This document shows positions 1-9,882 of a stretch of DNA of 64,000 bases, in pieces (the stretch's first letter is position 1; each line of letters opens with the position of its first letter). The translations under genes and the position numbers were made by a program. Source of the stretch: Mycoavidus cysteinexigens_B (GTDB lineage: Bacteria > Pseudomonadota > Gammaproteobacteria > Burkholderiales > Burkholderiaceae); the NCBI GenBank assembly GCA_031963465.1, contig JASSUG010000003.1, positions 1-64,000 of the forward strand, in the 5' to 3' direction. Below the pieces are notes generated by a model. The model was not told the origin of the DNA, searched no databases, and saw nothing but the letters and a program-made list of their open reading frames with translations.

Positions 1-1
1 C

Positions 2-964
2 CGGGCGATGTTTGACGAGATTACGCGGATCTTGAATCATTTAATGTGGCTGGGTTCGCACGCGCTTGATGTCGGTGCGATGGCGGTCTTTCTGTATGCG
101 TTTCGCGAACGTGAAGACTTAATGGATGTCTATGAGGCGGTGTCAGGCGCTCGTATGCACGCGGCTTATTATCGCCCAGGCGGCGTTTATCGCGATTTGC
201 CTGAGGCGATGCCGCACTATAAAGCCTCTAAAATTCGTCATGCCAAGGCGCTAACCAAACTGAATCAAGCGCGTCAGGGTTCAGTCCTTGATTTTATTGA
301 TGATTTTAGCCAACGCTTTCCAAACTGCGTCGATGAGTATGAAACCTTACTTACCGATAATCGGATCTGGAAGCAGCGTTTAGTCGATGTTGGCATCGTG
401 AGCCCTGAGCGCGCTTTGCAGCTTGGTCTGACCGGGCCGATGTTGCGCGGTTCCGGGGTTGAGTGGGATCTACGCAAAAAACAGCCTTATGAGGTCTACG
501 CTCAGCTTGATTTTGATATTCCGGTTGGCATCAACGGCGATTGTTATGATCGTTATTTGGTGCGCATTGAAGAAATGCGGCAGTCAACTCGCATTATTCG
601 TCAATGCATAGACTGGTTGCGCCAACATCCTGGTCCGGTGATGATCGATGACCATAAGGTTGCGCCGCCTAATCGGCTTGAGATGAAAAGCAATATGGAA
701 GCGCTGATTCATCATTTCAAGCTGTTCACCGAAGGTTTTTGTGTGCCAGCTGGAGAAACCTATGCGGCAGTTGAGCATCCAAAGGGTGAATTTGGCATCT
801 ACTTAGTGTCAGATGGTGCTAACAAGCCTTACCGCTTGAAGATACGCGCACCTGGTTTTGCTCATTTGTCGGCCTTAAATGAAATGGCAAAAGGTCACAT
901 GATTGCTGATGCGGTAACGATTATCGGCACGCAAGACATTGTATTTGGTGAAATTGATCGTTAA
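2..964 (+). CDS. nuoD: NADH-quinone oxidoreductase subunit D, 5'-truncated by window edge
   Basis: C-terminal three quarters (about 320 residues; the family is about 417) of the 49-kDa-type subunit of complex I, part of the peripheral arm forming the quinone-binding cavity with NuoB and NuoH. The frame is open from the first bases, so the start lies outside the window. Recognisable blocks are FDEITRILNHLMWLG near the beginning, SGARMHAAYYRPGG, the TDNRIWKQR block, and the C-terminal end HMIADAVTIIGTQDIVFGEIDR, of which the last arginine is the final residue. It is followed by nuoE after an 81-base gap and is the first visible gene of the nuo operon; nuoA-C should lie upstream, outside the window. 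Identification is by strong similarity to Burkholderia NuoD as remembered. Confidence 0.97.
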   Translation, partial: RAMFDEITRILNHLMWLGSHALDVGAMAVFLYAFREREDLMDVYEAVSGARMHAAYYRPGGVYRDLPEAMPHYKASKIRHAKALTKLNQARQGSVLDFIDDFSQRFPNCVDEYETLLTDNRIWKQRLVDVGIVSPERALQLGLTGPMLRGSGVEWDLRKKQPYEVYAQLDFDIPVGINGDCYDRYLVRIEEMRQSTRIIRQCIDWLRQHPGPVMIDDHKVAPPNRLEMKSNMEALIHHFKLFTEGFCVPAGETYAAVEHPKGEFGIYLVSDGANKPYRLKIRAPGFAHLSALNEMAKGHMIADAVTIIGTQDIVFGEIDR

Positions 965-1045
965 TCAGGAACTGCGCCTAGGCGTTATAGTTTATTTATG
1001 GCTGTCTTTTAAGCCGGTGATGGAATTAAAAGAGTGATCTTCAAA

Positions 1046-1522
1046 ATGCTCTCTGCTGAAGCTTTGAAAGAAATTGATCGTGCGCTAGCCAAATATCCGG
1101 CTGCACAAAAACAATCTGCTGTGATGGCGGCGCTTGCGCTCGCGCAGGATGAGCATGGCTGGCTCTCGCCTGAAGTGATCCGTTTTGTGGCGGATTATCT
1201 CGCGATGCCGGCCATTGCTGTGCAGGAAGTCGCGACTTTTTATGCCATGTATCAAACGACTCCGGTGGGTACGCATAAAATTACCGTCTGCACCAATCTA
1301 CCGTGTGCTTTATCGGGTGGAGAGGCGGCGGCCGATTATGTGAAACGTAAACTGAGTATTGGCTTTGGCGAAACCACGCCAGATGGCAAATTTACGCTGC
1401 GCGAAGGCGAATGCATGGGCGCCTGCGGCGATGCGCCGGTGTTGTTGGTGAACAATAAACGAATGTGTAGTTTTATGAGTCGTGACAAAATTGATCAGTT
1501 GCTCGAGGAGCTTGCGCGATGA
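1046..1522 (+). CDS. nuoE: NADH-quinone oxidoreductase subunit E (24-kDa, [2Fe-2S])
   Basis: 158-residue thioredoxin-like subunit of the NADH dehydrogenase module of complex I. It holds the N1a [2Fe-2S] cluster, whose ligands are visible as C82 and C87 (CTNLPC) and C123 and C127 (GECMGAC). I start at ATG 1046 (MLSAEALKEIDRA), which matches the usual Burkholderia N-terminus. An in-frame GTG at 1034 would add four residues and has no better ribosome site. The 3' end overlaps the nuoF start by four bases (ATGA at 1519-1522), so translation of the two is probably coupled. Length is normal for the family. Confidence 0.95.
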   Translation: MLSAEALKEIDRALAKYPAAQKQSAVMAALALAQDEHGWLSPEVIRFVADYLAMPAIAVQEVATFYAMYQTTPVGTHKITVCTNLPCALSGGEAAADYVKRKLSIGFGETTPDGKFTLREGECMGACGDAPVLLVNNKRMCSFMSRDKIDQLLEELAR

Positions 1523-2823
1523 CGTGTGTGCACGAACGCCACCTGCAACCATTGATCTTGGCTGGACTGAACGGCGAGAACTGGCAACTCAAGGACTACC
1601 TCGCGCGTGGCGGTTACCAACAGCTTAAGCGTATTTTGGCTGAGAAAATCCCCCCTGAACACGTGATTGCCGAAGTTAAAGCTTCGGGTCTGCGCGGGCG
1701 CGGTGGCGCTGGTTTTCCAACCGGTCTTAAATGGAGCTTTATGCCCCGTCAGTTTCCAGGCCAGAAATATCTGGTGTGCAACTCTGACGAAGGCGAGCCT
1801 GGCACATTTAAGGATCGCGATATCCTGCGCTACAATCCGCATGCGCTGATCGAAGGTATGGCGATTGCCGCTTATGCGATGGGTATTACCGTTGGCTATA
1901 ACTATATTCATGGCGAAATCTGGCAAGCCTATGAGCGCTTTGAACAGGCTCTTGAACAGGCGCGTGCGGCAGGGTACTTAGGCGCCAATATTGTTGGTTC
2001 AGACTTTTCATTTGAGTTGTATGCGCACCACGGTTATGGCGCGTATATCTGCGGTGAAGAAACCGCATTGCTTGAATCGCTGGAAGGCAAAAAAGGTCAA
2101 CCACGCTTTAAACCGCCTTTTCCGGCAAGTTTTGGCCTATATGGCAAGCCGACCACGATCAATAATACAGAAACGTTTGCCGCGGTCCCATTTTTGTTTG
2201 CGCTTGGCGCGCAGAAATATTTAGAGCTGGGCAAACCGAATAACGGTGGCACTAAAATCTTTTCGGTCTCAGGCGATGTGGCCAAGCCTGGCAATTATGA
2301 AGTACCGCTGGGCACCTCATTTGCCACCTTATTAGCCTGTGCTGGCGGGATGCGCGGCGATGGTCAGCTCAAGGCGGTGATTCCCGGTGGCTCATCGGCG
2401 CCGGTAGTGCCAGCTGAAATCATGCTGCAAACGGATATGGATTACGATTCCATCGCGCAAGCGGGCTCTATGCTTGGTTCTGGCGCGGTGATTGTGATGG
2501 ATCAAACACGTTGTATGGTGCGCGCGCTATTGCGTTTGGCTTATTTTTATTATGAAGAATCGTGTGGCCAGTGCACGCCGTGCCGCGAAGGCACCGGCTG
2601 GCTCTACCGTGTGATTCATCGGATTGAGCATGGCAAGGGCGTCCCGGATGACCTTGAGTTGCTCAATTCGATCGCAGAAAACATCATGGGTCGTACCATC
2701 TGCGCTTTGGGCGATGCTGCTGCGATGCCTGTGCGCGGCATGCTCAAGCACTATTGGCATGAATTCGAGCATCATATTGAACACAAGCGCTGTCTGGTTG
2801 CTCAACCAGTCGAATCTTTTTGA
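1519..2823 (+). CDS. nuoF: NADH-quinone oxidoreductase subunit F (51-kDa, FMN/NADH site)
   Basis: 434-residue flavoprotein subunit where NADH is oxidised in the complex I electron-input module. The glycine-rich nucleotide and FMN region is at about residues 58-71 (GRGGAGFPTGLKW). The N3 [4Fe-4S] ligands are C349, C352 and C355 (ESCGQCTPC) plus C395 (TICALGD). The start ATG overlaps the nuoE stop, and nuoG follows after 12 bases. Full family length with no damaged motifs. Confidence 0.97.
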   Translation: MTCVHERHLQPLILAGLNGENWQLKDYLARGGYQQLKRILAEKIPPEHVIAEVKASGLRGRGGAGFPTGLKWSFMPRQFPGQKYLVCNSDEGEPGTFKDRDILRYNPHALIEGMAIAAYAMGITVGYNYIHGEIWQAYERFEQALEQARAAGYLGANIVGSDFSFELYAHHGYGAYICGEETALLESLEGKKGQPRFKPPFPASFGLYGKPTTINNTETFAAVPFLFALGAQKYLELGKPNNGGTKIFSVSGDVAKPGNYEVPLGTSFATLLACAGGMRGDGQLKAVIPGGSSAPVVPAEIMLQTDMDYDSIAQAGSMLGSGAVIVMDQTRCMVRALLRLAYFYYEESCGQCTPCREGTGWLYRVIHRIEHGKGVPDDLELLNSIAENIMGRTICALGDAAAMPVRGMLKHYWHEFEHHIEHKRCLVAQPVESF

Positions 2824-2835
2824 TACGGTCGCAAA

Positions 2836-5196
2836 ATGGTTGAATTAGAAATAGACGGTAAAAAAGTTGCAGTACCTGAGGGTACGATGGTGATCCAAGC
2901 TGCGCAGCAGGTGAATACCTATATCCCGCACTTTTGTTATCACAAAAAACTGTCAGTCGCGGCCAACTGCCGGATGTGTCTGGTTGAAGTTGAAAAAATG
3001 CCGAAAGCGGTGCCCGCTTGTGCCACGCCGGTATCGGCTGGCATGCTGGTCAAAACCCGCTCAGAAAAAGCCGTCAAAGCACAGCAAGCGGTGATGGAAT
3101 TTTTACTCATCAACCATCCGCTCGATTGCCCGATTTGCGACCAAGGTGGCGAATGCCAATTGCAAGATCTGGCCGTCGGCTATGGTCAATCACATTCCCG
3201 TTATAGCGAAGAAAAGCGCGTTGTCTTTCATAAAAATATCGGCCCGTTGGTGTCGATGGAAGAAATGGCGCGCTGCATTCATTGCACGCGTTGCGTGCGT
3301 TTTGGGCAAGAAGTGGCCGGCGTGATGGAGTTGGGGATGCTAGGCCGCGGTGAGCATGCTGAAATCACGGCTTTTGTTGGCCAAACTGTCAATTCGGAAT
3401 TGTCGGGCAATATGATTGATCTCTGCCCGGTGGGTGCGCTGACCTCAAAGCCATTCCGTTACAGTGCGCGGACCTGGGAGTTATCTCGCCGTAAATCCAT
3501 TAGCCCGCATGATAGCGTCGGCGCTAACCTGGTGGTGCAAGTTAAAGGTCAGCGGGTGATGCGGGTTTTGCCGTTTGAGAACGAAGCGATTAACGAATGC
3601 TGGCTCTCCGACAAAGATCGTTTTTCATATGAAGCGCTCAATAGCAGCGAGCGCTTGACCAAGCCGATGATCAAGCAAGATGGGCAGTGGCATGAAGTCG
3701 ATTGGCACACTGCCTTAGCCTATGTCACGCAGGGTTTAAGCAAGATCAAACAAAGCCATGGCGCAGCTTCAATTGGCGCACTTGCTAGCCCGCATAGTAC
3801 CGTGGAAGAGCTTCATCTGTGGCAGCAACTCGCCCGTGGGATCGGCACTGAAAATATTGACTTCCGTTTGCGGCAAAGTGATTTTAGCGAGACTTTGCCT
3901 ACTGCGCCTTGGCTCGGCATGCCGATTGCTGCTTTATCAAACCTTGATAGCGCACTGGTGGTAGGGGCATTACTGTGCAGTGATCATCCGTTGTTTGCGG
4001 CACGCTTGCGGCAAGCCGCCAAAGCCGGCGCTCAGATTCATTTATTGCACGCGATAGATGATGATGCATTGATCCCAACGGCACAGCGTTTAGTTGCCGC
4101 CCCGTCTGCTTGGTTAGAGGAACTGGCTGGGGTTGCCGTCGCGCTTGCGCAGGCGAGCAATCTAGCGGTGCCTGAGGCATTTAACGGCGTAACGCCTTCA
4201 ACCGCTGCTAAAAAAATAGCCACTCAGCTCGGTCTTCCTCAATTAGGCGCGCAACGCGCGATCTTGTTAGGCAATGCGGTTGTCCAGCATCCAGATTTCA
4301 GCTTGCTCTATGCCGCCGCTCAGTGGATTGCGCAGCACACCGGCGCGACCCTCGGTTTTCTAACCGAAGCGGCCAACACCGTCGGAGCGCATCTTGTTGG
4401 CGCTGTGCCGGGGGCGGGCGGCTTGCCTGCAGCAGAGATGTTTAAGCAACCGCGCAAAGCTTATCTCCTGTTTAACGTAGAAGCGGAATATGACACCGCA
4501 GATCCAGCCCAGGCACGCGCGGCACTAGCGCAGGCCGAGATGGTGGTGAGTCTAGCCACCTTTAAGCACGGTTTGGAGTATGCCGATGTGTTATTACCGG
4601 TGGCGGCGTTTACGGAAACCGCTGGAACTTTGATCAATGCGCAGGGCACCGTGCAAAGTTTTAATGGCGTCGTGCAAGCACTAGGCGAAGCCCGCCCAGG
4701 TTGGAAAATTCTAACGGTACTAGGCCAATTGCTAGAGTTGCCTGGTTTTGCGTATGAGACTGCTGAAGCCGTGCGTGCTACCGCTCTTGAGGGCATTGAG
4801 ATTACCGCGCGGCTCTCAAATAACAGTCAGAGCGCACCATCGCTGAAGCAGAAGCTAAGCGATCAGCCAGCGCTGCAAACTGGCGTCACGGTGCTCGAGC
4901 GCTTGCCTGAGGTGTCGATCTATCATGCCGACCCGCTCGTGCGTCGTGCTGAATCTTTACAACTGACCCGTACCGCGCAAGCAGCGTCACGGATATCGTT
5001 GCCAGCAAAACTATTCGACCAGCTTGGTTTGGCAGCAGGCGATGCGGTGCGGGTGCGTCAAGGTGAGTCGGTCGTGACCATGCCGGCGGTGCGTGATGCA
5101 CGTTTGCCGGAGACGGTGGCGCGAGTGCCTGCCGCCACGCACGCCTCGGCTCAACTCGGCAGCTTGTTTGGCGAGTTACGGATAGAAAAGGCATAA
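2836..5196 (+). CDS. nuoG: NADH-quinone oxidoreductase subunit G (75-kDa Fe-S)
   Basis: 786-residue iron-sulfur subunit that passes electrons from NuoE/F toward NuoI. The N-terminal ferredoxin-like domain carries [2Fe-2S] ligands C34, C45, C48 and C62. It is followed by the His/Cys [4Fe-4S] segment (HPLDCPICDQGGECQLQD) and a second set in CIHCTRCVRF. The remaining roughly 550 residues are the molybdopterin-oxidoreductase-like domain, whose cofactor site is vestigial in this family. The start follows the nuoF stop by 12 bases; nuoH begins 16 bases after the end. Typical betaproteobacterial length. Confidence 0.96.
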   Translation: MVELEIDGKKVAVPEGTMVIQAAQQVNTYIPHFCYHKKLSVAANCRMCLVEVEKMPKAVPACATPVSAGMLVKTRSEKAVKAQQAVMEFLLINHPLDCPICDQGGECQLQDLAVGYGQSHSRYSEEKRVVFHKNIGPLVSMEEMARCIHCTRCVRFGQEVAGVMELGMLGRGEHAEITAFVGQTVNSELSGNMIDLCPVGALTSKPFRYSARTWELSRRKSISPHDSVGANLVVQVKGQRVMRVLPFENEAINECWLSDKDRFSYEALNSSERLTKPMIKQDGQWHEVDWHTALAYVTQGLSKIKQSHGAASIGALASPHSTVEELHLWQQLARGIGTENIDFRLRQSDFSETLPTAPWLGMPIAALSNLDSALVVGALLCSDHPLFAARLRQAAKAGAQIHLLHAIDDDALIPTAQRLVAAPSAWLEELAGVAVALAQASNLAVPEAFNGVTPSTAAKKIATQLGLPQLGAQRAILLGNAVVQHPDFSLLYAAAQWIAQHTGATLGFLTEAANTVGAHLVGAVPGAGGLPAAEMFKQPRKAYLLFNVEAEYDTADPAQARAALAQAEMVVSLATFKHGLEYADVLLPVAAFTETAGTLINAQGTVQSFNGVVQALGEARPGWKILTVLGQLLELPGFAYETAEAVRATALEGIEITARLSNNSQSAPSLKQKLSDQPALQTGVTVLERLPEVSIYHADPLVRRAESLQLTRTAQAASRISLPAKLFDQLGLAAGDAVRVRQGESVVTMPAVRDARLPETVARVPAATHASAQLGSLFGELRIEKA

Positions 5197-5212
5197 AGCA
5201 AAGGCCTCCATT

Positions 5213-6271
5213 ATGTTCGATACAATCAATACGCTTGGTATGCAGGCGCTTGGCGTTGCCTGGCCCACACTATGGCTGCTGATACGCATTCTTGTGGTCT
5301 GCGTTGGGCTACTCTTGTCGGTCGCTTATTTGATCTTATGGGAACGTAAGCTGATCGGCTGGATGCATGCGCGGCTAGGACCCAATCGGGTAGGGCCCTT
5401 AGGGCTACTACAGCCGATTGCTGATGTGCTTAAGTTGCTGCTCAAAGAAGTCATTACGCCGGCCAAGGCCACGCACTGGCTTTATATCTTGGCGCCGATT
5501 ATGACCGTGGCGCCAGCGCTGGCCGTCTGGGCCGTGATCCCATTTCAGGCGCAAGCTGTCTTGGCGAATGTGAATGCCGGCCTCTTATATGCAATGGCGA
5601 TTTCATCGGTAGGGGTCTATGGTGTGATCCTTGCAGGTTGGGCGTCAAACTCCAAGTATGCTTTTTTGGGCGCCATGCGTGCCTCGGCGCAGATGGTTTC
5701 TTATGAGATTTCGATGGGTCTGGCTCTGGTCGTGGTGTTGATGACCGCCGGCAGTTTGAATTTGTCTGAAATTGTTCATTCGCAACAGCGCGGGATCTTT
5801 GCTGGCTTAGGGATTAACCTGCTGTCATGGAATTGGCTGCCGCTCTTGCCCATCTTTGGGGTGTATTTTATTTCGGGCATTGCTGAAACCAACCGCCACC
5901 CATTTGATGTGGTTGAAGGCGAGTCGGAAATTGTGGCGGGTCATATGGTGGATTATTCGGGGATGGCGTTTGCGCTTTTCTTCCTGGCTGAATACATCAA
6001 TATGATCGTCATTGCGGCGCTGACTGCGACGCTCTTTCTAGGTGGCTGGGATGCGCCGTTAGCCGTGCTCTCATTTATCCCCGGCGTGATTTGGTTGGCG
6101 CTCAAAGTTTTTCTATTGCTGTCTATTTTTATCTGGGCGCGTGCGACTTTCCCGCGTTACCGCTATGATCAAATTATGCGTTTGGGCTGGAAAATTTTTA
6201 TTCCAGTGACGCTTGTTTGGCTTGCTGTGGTGGGATTTTGGATCATGTCACCCTGGAATATTTGGCAATAA
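5213..6271 (+). CDS. nuoH: NADH-quinone oxidoreductase subunit H
   Basis: 352-residue integral membrane subunit linking the peripheral arm to the membrane arm of complex I and lining the quinone chamber. It shows about eight hydrophobic segments and the family hallmarks WERKLIGWMHARLGPNRVGP near residues 43-62, SYEISMGLAL, and EGESEIVAGHMVDYSGM with the acidic quinone-loop residues. The start ATG is preceded by AAAGGCCTCC. The operon continues with nuoI after a 78-base gap, longer than the other internal gaps. Confidence 0.97.
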   Translation: MFDTINTLGMQALGVAWPTLWLLIRILVVCVGLLLSVAYLILWERKLIGWMHARLGPNRVGPLGLLQPIADVLKLLLKEVITPAKATHWLYILAPIMTVAPALAVWAVIPFQAQAVLANVNAGLLYAMAISSVGVYGVILAGWASNSKYAFLGAMRASAQMVSYEISMGLALVVVLMTAGSLNLSEIVHSQQRGIFAGLGINLLSWNWLPLLPIFGVYFISGIAETNRHPFDVVEGESEIVAGHMVDYSGMAFALFFLAEYINMIVIAALTATLFLGGWDAPLAVLSFIPGVIWLALKVFLLLSIFIWARATFPRYRYDQIMRLGWKIFIPVTLVWLAVVGFWIMSPWNIWQ

Positions 6272-6349
6272 CGGTCTTGTAACAGAGCCTTATCGGGCGA
6301 CGCTGTGTTGCTCAGGCTGCTTTGCCAAGCCGATTTAACGGATCGAATT

Positions 6350-6841
6350 ATGTTGACCGCGATTAAAAATTTCTTTAAGAGTTTTTTCTTAATTGAACTC
6401 TTCCGAGGCATGGCGCTGACTGGGCGCTATGCATTTGCACGCAAGATTACGGTGCAATTCCCAGAAGAAAAAACCCCGCTCTCGCCACGCTTTCGAGGCT
6501 TGCATGCACTCCGCCGCTACCCTAATGGGGAGGAGCGGTGCATTGCCTGCAAGCTATGCGAAGCGGTATGTCCGGCGCTGGCGATTACGATTGAATCGGA
6601 ATTACGTGAAGACAATACGCGCCGCACCACACGTTATGACATTGACTTAACCAAATGCATTTACTGCGGGTTATGCGAAGAAAGCTGTCCAGTCGATTCG
6701 ATTGTTGAAACTCAAATCCTCGAGTATCACGGCGAAAAGCGAGGTGACTTGTATTTCACCAAAGACATGTTATTGGCGGTGGGGGACCGGTATGAAGCGC
6801 AAATTGCTGAAACCAAAGCCGCTGACGCGCCCTATCGTTGA
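6350..6841 (+). CDS. nuoI: NADH-quinone oxidoreductase subunit I (2x[4Fe-4S])
   Basis: 163-residue TYKY subunit that carries clusters N6a and N6b between NuoG and NuoB. Two ferredoxin motifs are plain: CIACKLCEAVCP and CIYCGLCEESCP. The frame is open back to 6305, but I choose ATG 6350 (MLTAIKNFFKSFF) because homologues start there; the 15 upstream residues (MLLRLLCQADLTDRI) look like read-through of the intergenic region. The N-terminal amphipathic helix anchors the protein to the membrane arm. nuoJ follows after 12 bases. Confidence 0.95.
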   Translation: MLTAIKNFFKSFFLIELFRGMALTGRYAFARKITVQFPEEKTPLSPRFRGLHALRRYPNGEERCIACKLCEAVCPALAITIESELREDNTRRTTRYDIDLTKCIYCGLCEESCPVDSIVETQILEYHGEKRGDLYFTKDMLLAVGDRYEAQIAETKAADAPYR

Positions 6842-6853
6842 GTGAGAGGCTAA

Positions 6854-7522
6854 ATGGAATTCACAACTTTACTGTTTTATATTTTTGCGTCGATTCTGAT
6901 CGTCTCGGCGCTGCGAGTGATCACAGCGCCTGATCCGGTACAGTCGGCGCTTTTTTTGGTGCTGGCTTTTTTTAACGCGGCCGCGCTTTGGCTGCTATTG
7001 CACGCCGAATTTCTGGCCATTCTATTGGTCCTGGTTTATGTTGGCGCGGTGATGGTGCTCTTTCTCTTCGTCGTGATGATGCTCGACCTGGATTTGAGGC
7101 GACTGCGGGGCGACTTTAAACGCTTTGCGCCAACCGCAATGATTATCGGTGGTGTATTGATTACTGAGATGGCTTTAATTTTATGGCGTGGGTATGGTGG
7201 CGCGACCGCGCCAGCGAGTCATTTGCCAGCAGTTCAGGCTGATGCCGTTTCAAACACGCATACGCTGGGCAAATTGATCTATACCGAATATATCTTCGCC
7301 TTTGAAATCGCCGGCCTTTTGTTGTTGGTGGCAATGATTGCAGCGGTTGCGTTAACGCTACGCCATGGCAAAGACCGTAAGCGCACTGACTCGACAAAGC
7401 AAATTCGCGTGCGCCGCGAAGACCGGCTGCGGATTGTAAAAATGCCTTCAGAAGAAAATTCTGAGGGGGGCGCAAGCCACTCTGCGTCTGCTGAATCCGC
7501 GGATGGCAAAAGCCCGAGCTAA
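6854..7522 (+). CDS. nuoJ: NADH-quinone oxidoreductase subunit J
   Basis: 222-residue membrane-arm subunit with five predicted hydrophobic segments. The conserved third helix region is VLVYVGAVMVLFLFVVMML (about residues 57-75), which carries the pi-bulge linked to quinone-driven coupling. The last 50 or so residues are hydrophilic, rich in Lys, Arg, Glu and Ser, and poorly conserved, as in other Burkholderiales. It sits 12 bases after nuoI and 17 bases before nuoK. Confidence 0.95.
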   Translation: MEFTTLLFYIFASILIVSALRVITAPDPVQSALFLVLAFFNAAALWLLLHAEFLAILLVLVYVGAVMVLFLFVVMMLDLDLRRLRGDFKRFAPTAMIIGGVLITEMALILWRGYGGATAPASHLPAVQADAVSNTHTLGKLIYTEYIFAFEIAGLLLLVAMIAAVALTLRHGKDRKRTDSTKQIRVRREDRLRIVKMPSEENSEGGASHSASAESADGKSPS

Positions 7523-7539
7523 CGCCAAAAGGAATAAAG

Positions 7540-7848
7540 ATGACTCTGACCCTTGCCCATTATTTGGTTCTTGCTGCAATTTTATTTGCGATTAGCATCG
7601 TTGGCATTTTTTTAAATCGACGCAATCTGATTGTGATCTTGATGGCAATTGAATTAATGTTACTTGCCGTCAATACTAATTTTGTTGCTTTTTCACGCTA
7701 CCTTGGCGATGCGCATGGCCAGGTTTTTGTCTTTTTTGTCCTGACTGTGGCAGCCGCTGAAGCTGCCATTGGGCTGGCGATTTTAGTCACCCTGTTTCGT
7801 ACGTTTGACACGATTAATGTCGAAGATCTCGATCAGCTTAAAGGTTAA
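7540..7848 (+). CDS. nuoK: NADH-quinone oxidoreductase subunit K
   Basis: 102-residue three-helix membrane subunit, homologous to MnhC/MrpC antiporter subunits, that contributes glutamates to the proton channel. The conserved core NRRNLIVILMAIELMLLAVN (residues 27-46) contains the first of these glutamates, and TVAAAEAAIGLAILV contains the second. The start has a close AGGAATAAAG ribosome site. Length is standard. Confidence 0.97.
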   Translation: MTLTLAHYLVLAAILFAISIVGIFLNRRNLIVILMAIELMLLAVNTNFVAFSRYLGDAHGQVFVFFVLTVAAAEAAIGLAILVTLFRTFDTINVEDLDQLKG

Positions 7849-7862
7849 TTAGGTTACTTCTA

Positions 7863-9860
7863 ATGACAGCAACACTTGACTCTAATTTGCTGCTTGCAAT
7901 TCCGCTAGCGCCGCTAGCGGGGGCTTTGCTCGCTGGGCTTTTTGGCAAAACCATCGGTCGCGCAGGCGCACACACGGTGACCATCGCCGGTGTCGCGCTG
8001 GCCTTTGTGCTCTCGGCACTGACCTTATATGCGGTGAGCGGCGGCGCTGGTTATAACGCAACCGTATACGAATGGATGCGTTTGGGTACGCTTAAATTTG
8101 AAATTGGTTTCTTAATTGATTCGTTAAGCGCATTGATGATGTGTGTGGTCAGCTTTGTCTCGCTGATGGTGCACATTTATACAATTGGCTACATGCGGGA
8201 TGACCCGGGCTACCAGCGGTTTTTCTCATATATTTCGCTGTTTACCTTCGCCATGCTGATGCTCGTGATGAGCAATAATTTTCTACAGCTTTTTTTCGGT
8301 TGGGAGGCAGTTGGTGTTGTGTCGTATTTGCTGATTGGTTTTTGGTACACCAAGCCAACGGCAATTTATGCCAATATGAAAGCGTTTCTGGTCAATCGGG
8401 TTGGCGATTTTGGTTTTATTCTTGGGATTGGCTTGCTGTTTGCGTATGCGGGCTCGCTCAACTATGGCGAGGTGTTTGCGCAACGCGAAGCGCTCGCCGC
8501 ATTAACTTTCCCGGGTACCCAATGGGGCCTCTTAAGCGTCGCTTGCATTTGTCTTTTTATCGGTGCAATGGGCAAGTCTGCGCAATTTCCGCTGCATGTC
8601 TGGTTGCCTGATTCAATGGAAGGCCCAACGCCGATTTCGGCGTTGATTCACGCCGCCACCATGGTAACCGCGGGGATCTTTATGGTGGCGCGGATGTCGC
8701 CGGTGTTTGAATTGACTGACAGTGCGCTGTCGTTTGTGTTAATTATCGGCGCGATCACCACTTTGCTGATGGGGCTGCTTGGTCTGGTGCAAAACGATAT
8801 CAAGCGAGTGGTCGCGTATTCGACGCTGTCACAACTGGGTTATATGACAGTGGCTTTGGGCGTGTCGGCGTATCCGGTGGCTATTTTTCATTTGATGACG
8901 CACGCATTTTTCAAAGCTTTGCTATTTCTGGCGGCAGGCTCGGTGATTATTGGCATGCATCATGAGCAAGACATGCGCTATATGGGTGGCTTGCGTAAAG
9001 CCATGCCGATCACTTGGCTGACCTCGCTGATTGGCTCGCTAGCATTAATTGGCACGCCGTTTTTCTCAGGTTTTTATTCAAAAGATTCAATTATTGAAGC
9101 GGTCAAATATTCAACTATTGCAGGTTCGAGTTTTGCCTATTTTGCCGTGGTGGCGAGTGTCTTTGTCACCGCACTCTATTCGTTCCGGATGATTTTTCTG
9201 GTGTTTCACGGTAAACAGCGCTTTCAGCACAGTCCGGATCATCGCCATAGTAGTCACGCGCATACGCCACATGAATCGCCATGGGTGGTCACCGTGCCGT
9301 TGCTGCTACTTGCCATCCCCTCCGTTATCAGCGGCGCGTTGGCGATTGGCCCACTGCTCTATGGTCAATTTTTTGAGCACGGGGTGGCGTTTGAAAAAGT
9401 CATTTATATCGGCTCGAATCACCTGGCGCTGCAGTCGATGGCGGCTGAGTACCACGGCTGGATTGCAATGGCGCTGCATGCGTTGACAACATTACCGGTA
9501 TGGCTGGCCGGCGCCGGGGTGGCGGTGGCATGGCTGGGTTATGTGCGGTATCCGGCTTTGCCGATAGCCATTAAAGCCCGTTTTAGCTGGCTTTATACGT
9601 TATTTGAGAACAAATATTATCTGGACAAAATCAATCAAGTAGTCTTTGCGCGAGGCGCGCTCTTAATTGGCGCACGCTTTTCCCAAACCGGTGAGCGCCA
9701 AGTGATTGACGCCGCTGTGAATGGCAGTGCGCGCCTAGTCGGCTGGTTTGCAAGTGCGATGCGCTCTTTGCAATCCGGCTATATCTATCACTATGCATTC
9801 GCGATGATCGTTGGCATGCTAGCGCTGCTGACGCTATTTGTCACGATTGGCGGTAAATAA
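7863..9860 (+). CDS. nuoL: NADH-quinone oxidoreductase subunit L (antiporter-like)
   Basis: 665-residue distal antiporter-like proton-pumping subunit of complex I. Landmarks are the N-terminal hydrophobic helices, FFGWEAVGVVSYLLIGFWY with the conserved Glu of the fifth transmembrane helix, and the LPDSMEGPTPISALIHAATM block with the channel Lys/His residues. The long C-terminal lateral helix and final membrane anchor are present. A His-rich loop (HSPDHRHSSHAHTPHESP) near residue 460 is a family-typical variable region. nuoM begins 22 bases after the stop. Confidence 0.97.
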   Translation: MTATLDSNLLLAIPLAPLAGALLAGLFGKTIGRAGAHTVTIAGVALAFVLSALTLYAVSGGAGYNATVYEWMRLGTLKFEIGFLIDSLSALMMCVVSFVSLMVHIYTIGYMRDDPGYQRFFSYISLFTFAMLMLVMSNNFLQLFFGWEAVGVVSYLLIGFWYTKPTAIYANMKAFLVNRVGDFGFILGIGLLFAYAGSLNYGEVFAQREALAALTFPGTQWGLLSVACICLFIGAMGKSAQFPLHVWLPDSMEGPTPISALIHAATMVTAGIFMVARMSPVFELTDSALSFVLIIGAITTLLMGLLGLVQNDIKRVVAYSTLSQLGYMTVALGVSAYPVAIFHLMTHAFFKALLFLAAGSVIIGMHHEQDMRYMGGLRKAMPITWLTSLIGSLALIGTPFFSGFYSKDSIIEAVKYSTIAGSSFAYFAVVASVFVTALYSFRMIFLVFHGKQRFQHSPDHRHSSHAHTPHESPWVVTVPLLLLAIPSVISGALAIGPLLYGQFFEHGVAFEKVIYIGSNHLALQSMAAEYHGWIAMALHALTTLPVWLAGAGVAVAWLGYVRYPALPIAIKARFSWLYTLFENKYYLDKINQVVFARGALLIGARFSQTGERQVIDAAVNGSARLVGWFASAMRSLQSGYIYHYAFAMIVGMLALLTLFVTIGGK

Positions 9861-9882
9861 GAAGCCAGAGACCCGTATCCAA

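Noticed and set aside
9838..9882. TTG-initiated extension of nuoM overlapping nuoL
   Set aside because: Adds hydrophilic residues before the first helix and is absent from homologues; ATG 9883 fits.
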